Shown piece after piece: positions 58,780-64,000 of a stretch of DNA of 64,000 nucleotides; position 1 is the first letter of the stretch; each line of letters begins with the position of its first letter. Source of the DNA: Manihot esculenta (Eukaryota; Streptophyta; Magnoliopsida; Malpighiales; Euphorbiaceae); the NCBI RefSeq assembly GCF_001659605.2, contig NC_035170.2, positions 29,492,020-29,556,019 on the forward strand. The letters run 5' to 3'. The notes under the pieces were generated by a model. It was not told the origin of the DNA, searched no databases, and worked only from the letters and a program-made list of their open reading frames with translations. Made by a program: the position numbers and the translations under genes.

Positions 58780-59855
58780 GATTATATACTGCCTGTGGAA
58801 CTGAAGAACTATAATCTACTTCTTTCATTTTAAGGTATTTACTTAATTCTGGAATATCCGATATTGAAAATCTAAGTTTTACTAAAGTTTAGATTATAGG
58901 TTTAGGTTCATTTTCTTTATATGTTGCATATATTACTGATGGTATATTTGACTCTCTTCTTATATCTTATGTTACTACTGAGGATGATGATCCTGTATAC
59001 CTGCTATTTATACTTCTATTAAATTTTAGTAAGACTTTTCCATCTTCAAATTGTTCAATTTTACTTAAATTTGTATTTGGTTTTACCTTTTCTTGTTCTG
59101 GTGGAGGTACTATACTTTCTAAGATCCATTCATCTGGCAATGTTATATCCTTCCATTGAATTGTTTTAGGAATTACTGTATTTCTTTTAGTTAGATCTGT
59201 TTGTAAAAATCTTGTTTCCCCCATTTTAGGTTGCAATTTATATTTAGTTTCAAATGCCGAATTCATAGCTTTATAATATATTTTATATATTATTGCTATT
59301 GGGATAGACCATTGTTTCATTTTATAATTATGGGTTTTTATTTCTAAAACAATGCTTTCTAAATTATTTAAATCATTTAATGAGATTGTCATATTTTATA
59401 ATTATGGGTTTTTATTTCTAAAACAATGCTTTCTAAATTATTTAAATCATTTAATGAGATTGTCATATTTGGATATACTTCAAAAGATATTGGTCTTTCA
59501 CTTAGACTTGTTTCAATAGATCCTAATAAAGAATCCTGAAAATTTAAAAATTTGCATCCCTTACTACTGCCAAAATACTAGTATTTAATCCCTCACGTGT
59601 TAAAGGTTTTATACTTACTTGAATTAATCCAATATAAATATACTTGTATTTTTTACTTCTATTGTGATTTAGTGTTTTTGCTGATAGTAGAGTTATTTTT
59701 TCAAAAGATTTACTTAATTGAAAATCTCTTTTTCAGTTTTTATCACATAATTTGTTTTAAAAATATTTAATTTTGAAATTTTGTAAATTTGTTCTTTATC
59801 TACTTTAGGAATTTCCCACTCATCAATAGCTTTAACAAAATCTTCTAATATTAAC
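58780..59855 (-). pseudogene. Endogenous caulimovirid movement-protein relic
   Basis: Includes a 141-residue open part (58967-59392) with KMKQWSIPIAIIYKIYYKA and WKDITLPDEWILES, resembling the core and C-part of caulimovirid 30K-type movement proteins, which open plasmodesmata. A 74-bp perfect duplication (59319-59392 and 59393-59466) shifts the frame at its N-side. The 5' part is cut off by element C. Confidence 0.65.
59319..59466. repeat. 74-bp perfect tandem duplication in the viral relic
   Basis: Two identical 74-bp copies back to back, each starting ATTTTATAATTATGGG. As 74 is not a multiple of 3 it breaks the movement-protein frame. Identity of the copies implies a recent event, after integration. 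Confidence 0.9.
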
Positions 59856-60473
59856 TGTAACGACCCGAAAATCGGACCGCTACCGGCGCTAGGATCCAGA
59901 TCGGCTTAAGACCGCCGGGACCCGTAGCAAGCCTGACATGCAACCTGAAAACCTGTTTAATCCCATACATGATCAACAACATGCATAAAAATTTAAAACT
60001 TTTCCTTCAAACACCCAACTCAACCTGAACATATACTGTACATAGTCATAATCATAATCGTGATCCCTCTGTGGGATCTCATCAATGCCCCAATGGGCGA
60101 TACATCATAAGATGAGTTGGCTTTCATGAACATTATAAAACATTTTTGATCATGTAATAAAAGGGATACCTCATACATAATGTCAAGCACAATATCTAAT
60201 CCTCAATATCAATACATGACTGAAACTGTACTTTTACATAACATTAATACATTTATCATGTCCACACTAACTATTACATACACGTGACTTCAATACTCTT
60301 ATGGATCTCCTGGTCTACCCTGTACCTGCAATCCTGGGGAAAATGGGAGAGGGATGAGCTACTAGAGCCCAGTGAGCAGAATAATAAAAACATTTAAATC
60401 ATATGAATCATGGAATGCATCACATCACATCTAATCACATCAAGGATGAACTTGTCACCAATAGCCCTCTACA

Positions 60474-60660
60474 TAGTCCAACTGTGCCAGAACGTAGAAT
60501 GGGTCCTGGTCTTTCCCTTACATATCATAACATAACAGTGTCCAACTGTGCCAGAACGTAGAATGGGTCCTGGTCTTTCCCTTACATATCATAACATAAC
60601 AGTGTCCAACTGTGCCAGAACGTAGAATGGGTCCTGGTCTTTCCCTTACATAGTGCCAGC
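60474..60660 (-). repeat. 64-bp tandem repeat in element C LTR
   Basis: About 2.9 nearly perfect copies with starts at 60481, 60545 and 60609 (ACTGTGCCAGAACGTAGAAT), plus a degenerate fourth. It sits at the same LTR position as the 66-bp pair in A and the 39-bp repeat in B, but with different unit length and sequence. Confidence 0.9.
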
Positions 60661-61100
60661 GAACGTAGAATGGGTCCCACTGGTCTTACATTCCGTACCG
60701 TACATATCACATCGTCATATCATAGGTCGAGGGCTATGGATCATCCAACATTCATCCACATCAACATAAAAATATGCAATGCAACATATTCGTGAATTCT
60801 AATGCAAGCAACCTAATTCATCACATGGCATTCATGATGCGTGAAACATGCTGAAAAGTTCATTCTTTGCTTTAAAACATAATAAGTTATTCCACTCACC
60901 TCTGGATAACTCTGACCAGACACTGGGGCAACAGACTCATTGCTGGGGTCCTCGGTTCCTCGGGTCCGAACCTACACAGGTGGACTCAAATGAGGGACCA
61001 AACATACGTGAACATAACTCTAAACTATTCCCCAAAAACCCCCTAAAACATCAAGAAACAATCATAGAAAAACATGCAAAGGAAGGCAAAACAGGGCAGG

Positions 61101-61286
61101 TTCGGCAGCACCTTCGACGGCCAAAAGTCCCTCCAGAGCCGAAACCCAGGCAGGTTCGGCGGCACCTTCGGCAGCCGAAAGTCCCAGACAGAGACGAAAG
61201 TCTCTTTTCGGGGGCAACTTCGGCAGCCGAAAGGCCTGCCTCCCTAGCCATGTTCGGCGGCCGAAAGTTCCTTCGGCTGCCGAACC
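61101..61286 (-). repeat. Leader palindrome cluster of element C LTR
   Basis: Several TTCGG-N3-CCGAA units (centres CAG, CGG, CTG) with the AGAGACGAAAGTCTCT palindrome at about 61190-61205. CpG-rich relative to its surroundings. Confidence 0.65.
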
Positions 61287-61811
61287 TGGTTTCTGCCAAA
61301 GGGCAGAAACTTGGCTCCCTCAAACACACTTGCCTCCAAAACTTCCAATCATGCATTTAGCTCAACCAAAACATGCAAATATACATACATTGGCTCCTAG
61401 GGGCTTCAAACTAACTTAAACCCCAACTACAACACACAACAACAACACAATCCAACATACATTGCTCAAAACATAACATAAACTCAAAAACCTAACTATG
61501 AGCTAAACATGCATTCTACCCCATAGATCTTGCATAAAACTTACTTTAAACATGAGATGAGCTTAAGATCGGCTCTTATCTCTTGAAGATCGAGAGAGAG
61601 ACGTCCTAAACTCAGAGGTGGGAGGGGTTGAGTTCCCTTGGACCTCAAAGCTCCAAAACTTTGCTCAAAGCTTGAAAATCTTCAAAACAAGTGAAAACTC
61701 ATGAAAAACTCGAAAGATCTGGAGGAAAAGACTCAAGATCGGTGAGGGGTGGCGGAGAACTCACCTTGGCCGGAAATGGGGAAAAAGCTCGCCCGTTTTC
61801 GGCTAAGGGAC

Positions 61812-61820
61812 CCTTTTATA
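61812..61820 (-). promoter_or_regulatory. TATA box of element C LTR
   Basis: TATAAAAGG on the minus strand, with the U3 palindrome cluster starting 19 bp upstream. Matches the TATA of element B in sequence and context. Confidence 0.7.
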
Positions 61821-61838
61821 GTGGCTGGCCAGGCCACG

Positions 61839-62000
61839 TTCGGGGGCCGAACGTGCCTCCGCATGCATGCCATGTTCGGCGGCCGAACTTGAGGTTCGAC
61901 GGCCGAACCTGGACTTTCCTCACTTATGCTTTCGGGGGCCTAAAGGAGCTCCCGAAGGCATGCATGTTCGGCGGCCGAACTTGAGGTTCGGCGGCCGAAC
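61839..62000 (-). promoter_or_regulatory. GCC-box-like palindrome cluster in U3 of element C LTR
   Basis: About five TTCGG-N3-CCGAA or one-mismatch units (at about 61839, 61874, 61894, 61967 and 61988) lie immediately upstream of the TATA box. Role as factor-binding sites is inferred from the GCCGCC core. Confidence 0.55.
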
Positions 62001-62176
62001 CTGAGTTTTCCTCCAAGGTTGTTTTCATGCAAAAACTCATTTCCATTTTACTTAAAACCATGAAATACCTTAAAACATTTTATGAAAACATGCTTCTACC
62101 CTACTAGAGGCTTCCGACATCCGAGATTCCACCGGACGATAGGAATTCCGATACCGGAGTCTAGCCGGGTATTACA

Positions 62177-62211
62177 TTCTCCCCCCTTAAGAACATTCGT
62201 CCCCGAATGTA
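62177..62211 (-). other. Polypurine tract and hairpin of element C
   Basis: On the minus strand ACATTCGGGGACGAATGTTC precedes a purine run (62187-62177) that ends at the LTR. The 7-bp arms and 4-nt loop (62192-62210) repeat the structure seen in A and B. Confidence 0.8.
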
Positions 62212-62283
62212 CCTCAACTAGCACATAGCATGGCATAAAACATAACATACATACATAGCACATAAACACATAGAGATCTAACC

Positions 62284-64000
62284 TTAAAAGAGATGAGGGT
62301 ACTGCTGGAGCATGGACTCCCGTGTCTCCCAAGTGCATTCCTCCAAATTGTGGTGGTTCCACAGGACTTTCACCATCGGGATTTCCTTGTTTCTTAGCTT
62401 TCTGATCTGGGTGTCTATGATCCGTACTGGCTGTTCAACATAGGTGAGATCCTCTTGGACCTCCACATCAGGCTCACTAAGAACCTTGCTCGGATCTGAC
62501 ACAAACTTCCTCAACATTGAAACATGGAAAACCGGATGGATTCTTTCCATTGAAGTAGGTAAATCCAGCTTGTACGACACATTCCCAATCTTTTGCAAGA
62601 TTTCAAAGGGTCCGATGTATCGTGGGGCTAGTTTACCTTTCTTCCCGAAGCGAACCACTCCCTTCATTGGAGACACCTTGAGCAATACCAGATCCCCCTC
62701 CTGAAACTCTAACTGTCTTCTGCGGACGTCTGCATAGCTCTTCTGTCTGCTGGCAGCAGTCTTGATTCTCTCTCTGATTATAGGTACCACCCTGCTGGTG
62801 ATCTCTACTAGCTCAGGCCCTGCCAAGGCCTTTTCTCCAACCTCTTCCCAGCAAACAGGTGATCTGCACTTCCTTCCATATAAAGCTTCATAAGGAGCCA
62901 TCCCGATGCTAGCATGATGGCTGTTATTGTAGGCAAACTCCACCAAAGGTAGATGTTGCCTCCAAGAACCGCCAAAGTCCAGCACACACATTCTGAGCAT
63001 ATCCTCTATGGTCTGGATGGTCCTTTCTGACTGTCCATCAGTCTGGGGGTGGAAGACAGTACTGAAATTCAACCTAGTACCCATGGCATTTTGCAGACTC
63101 CGCCAAAATCTGGAGGTGAACTGGAGCCTTCTATCTGACACTATCGAAACAGGAACCCCATGCAGCCTGACGATCTCGTCGACATACACCTGTGCCAACT
63201 TGTCCACAGAATAGCCACTCCTGACAGGGATGAAGTGAGCAGATTTGGTGAGTCTGTCCACAATCACCCATATGGAGTCCAATCTGTTGGACGCCGCCGG
63301 TAGCCCCACTACGAAGTCCATAGCTATATTTTCCCATTTCCATTCTGGAATAGGTAGCGGGTTAAGCATTCCAGCCGGCTTCTGATGTTTCAGCTTCACC
63401 CTCTGACACACTTCGAAGGCTGACACAAACTGTGCCACTTCTTTCTTCATAGCTGGCCACCAATAAACCTTCTTCAGATCTTGATACATCTTGGTGGCTC
63501 CGGGGTGAATGCTGTATCTAGCATTATGAGCCTCTCTCATAATGTCTCCTTTTAGCCCTATGTCATCTGGTATACATAGTCTGCTCCCATAGCGGAGGAT
63601 CCCCTTGCTGTCGAATCTGAACTCATTATCATTGCCTGACTGAACAGTCCTGGCAATTTTCACTAACTCCGGGTCCTCATGCTGTTTCTGAGCCACCTGC
63701 TCCAGAAACACGAGTGCCACTCTCATCTGGGCCACCAAGGCACCTGTACTAGACAACTCCATCTGTAGACCTTCCTCAATGAGCTTGTAAAACTCCTTCA
63801 CCACTGGCCTCCTCTCTGCCGATATGTGGGATAAACTACCGAGTGATTTCCGGCTTAAGGCGTCTGCCACAACATTCGCCTTACCCGGATGGTACTGAAA
63901 CTTGCAATCATAGTCACTCAGCAGCTCCACCCATCTTCTCTGTCTCAAATTCAAATCTCTTTGACTCAGGATGTACTGCAGGCTTTTATGATCTGTAAAG
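62284..64000 (-). CDS. Element C pol, RNase H end to chromodomain, open to window edge
   Basis: At least 572 codons open, stop TAA at 62284-62286. RNase H C-part ([11 protein letters not shown]), integrase zinc region, DDE core ([26 protein letters not shown]) and C-terminal chromodomain ([16 protein letters not shown]). The three acidic residues are present. Two oddities against element B: the first zinc-binding Cys is Phe (AFEVCQ versus ACETCQ), and the conserved SDRGPQF reads SDRRLQF. Thus integrase may be impaired although the frame is intact. The first ATG inside is not the true start; pol continues beyond 64000. Confidence 0.9.
   Translation of the reverse strand, partial: FTDHKSLQYILSQRDLNLRQRRWVELLSDYDCKFQYHPGKANVVADALSRKSLGSLSHISAERRPVVKEFYKLIEEGLQMELSSTGALVAQMRVALVFLEQVAQKQHEDPELVKIARTVQSGNDNEFRFDSKGILRYGSRLCIPDDIGLKGDIMREAHNARYSIHPGATKMYQDLKKVYWWPAMKKEVAQFVSAFEVCQRVKLKHQKPAGMLNPLPIPEWKWENIAMDFVVGLPAASNRLDSIWVIVDRLTKSAHFIPVRSGYSVDKLAQVYVDEIVRLHGVPVSIVSDRRLQFTSRFWRSLQNAMGTRLNFSTVFHPQTDGQSERTIQTIEDMLRMCVLDFGGSWRQHLPLVEFAYNNSHHASIGMAPYEALYGRKCRSPVCWEEVGEKALAGPELVEITSRVVPIIRERIKTAASRQKSYADVRRRQLEFQEGDLVLLKVSPMKGVVRFGKKGKLAPRYIGPFEILQKIGNVSYKLDLPTSMERIHPVFHVSMLRKFVSDPSKVLSEPDVEVQEDLTYVEQPVRIIDTQIRKLRNKEIPMVKVLWNHHNLEECTWETRESMLQQYPHLF

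Larger units (their letters stand above)
56407..59855 (-). mobile_element. Endogenous caulimovirid, minus-strand piece, interrupted by element C
   Basis: Read right to left: movement-protein region, a linker, coat protein, zinc knuckle, acidic coiled region, then truncation at 56407, where it meets the plus piece tail to tail. The right side is cut at 59855 by the LTR of element C, so the remainder should lie beyond that element outside the window. Many stops and frameshifts. Confidence 0.85.
59856..62176 (-). repeat. 3' LTR of element C (about 2.32 kb)
   Basis: On the minus strand it starts TGTAATACCCGG (62176) and ends GGGTCGTTACA (59856). It has the same architecture as the LTRs of A and B: U3 palindrome cluster 61839-62000, TATA 61812-61820, leader cluster 61101-61286, and a tandem repeat 60474-60660. 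Confidence 0.92.
59856..64000 (-). mobile_element. Element C: Tekay chromovirus on minus strand, partial
   Basis: 3' LTR (59856-62176), hairpin/PPT and the C-terminal half of pol are inside; the rest lies right of the window. It is inserted in the viral relic: TTAAC (59851-59855) precedes the LTR and should recur after its 5' LTR. The pol frame is open to the window edge. Confidence 0.9.

Noticed and set aside
60474..60660. Possible CRISPR-like spaced repeats
   Set aside because: Direct 64-bp tandem copies without distinct spacers, in a plant LTR.

Overview
This window is nuclear DNA of a flowering plant, most likely a eudicot. The evidence is intron-containing plant gene families (an F-box/PP2-B protein, a USP-pseudokinase, a 3-ketoacyl-CoA synthase, a MORN-type PIP5K), two MIR166 hairpins, Tekay/Del-type chromoviruses, Tat-type gypsy relics, hAT MITEs and an endogenous pararetrovirus. 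A genus cannot be fixed from the sequence alone.

Layout. 1-15.1 kb is a three-level nest of LTR retrotransposons, all on the + strand. Element A (5' LTR tail 1-931, PBS, gag, decayed pol, complete 3' LTR 5029-7491) sits inside the gag of element B (gag-pol 7492-11799, 3' LTR 11883-14146). Element B in turn sits in the integrase tail of an old Tat-like gypsy element (14147-15110). 16.2-26.8 kb is genic: a beta-hydroxyacid dehydrogenase (+), an F-box/PP2-B gene (-), a USP-pseudokinase (+) and a KCS (+), with a doubtful small gene (-) at 27.2-27.6 kb. 27.6-35.1 kb is AT-rich and holds MITEs and a Tat-like element that lost most of pol and carries three kinds of tandem array. 37.1-45.3 kb is a nine-exon PIP5K with eight MORN repeats. 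48.4-48.9 kb carries a tandem pair of MIR166 hairpins on the minus strand, with a TATA box and CT-rich start region. 50.2-50.7 kb is a hAT MITE with TIRs and an 8-bp target-site duplication. 51.9-59.9 kb is an endogenous caulimovirid present as two degraded, oppositely oriented pieces that form a 1-kb inverted repeat. 59.9-64.0 kb is a third Tekay element (C, minus strand) inserted into the viral DNA and running off the right edge.

The host genes are unrelated housekeeping, lipid and signalling genes with no operon-like logic. The most notable signals are not ORFs: the MIR166 pair; the viral inverted repeat, a potential dsRNA/siRNA source; arrays of TTCGG-N3-CCGAA palindromes with GCC-box cores at matching places in three LTRs; a conserved hairpin against the polypurine tract; and a young element (A) whose pol had apparently decayed before it last moved.
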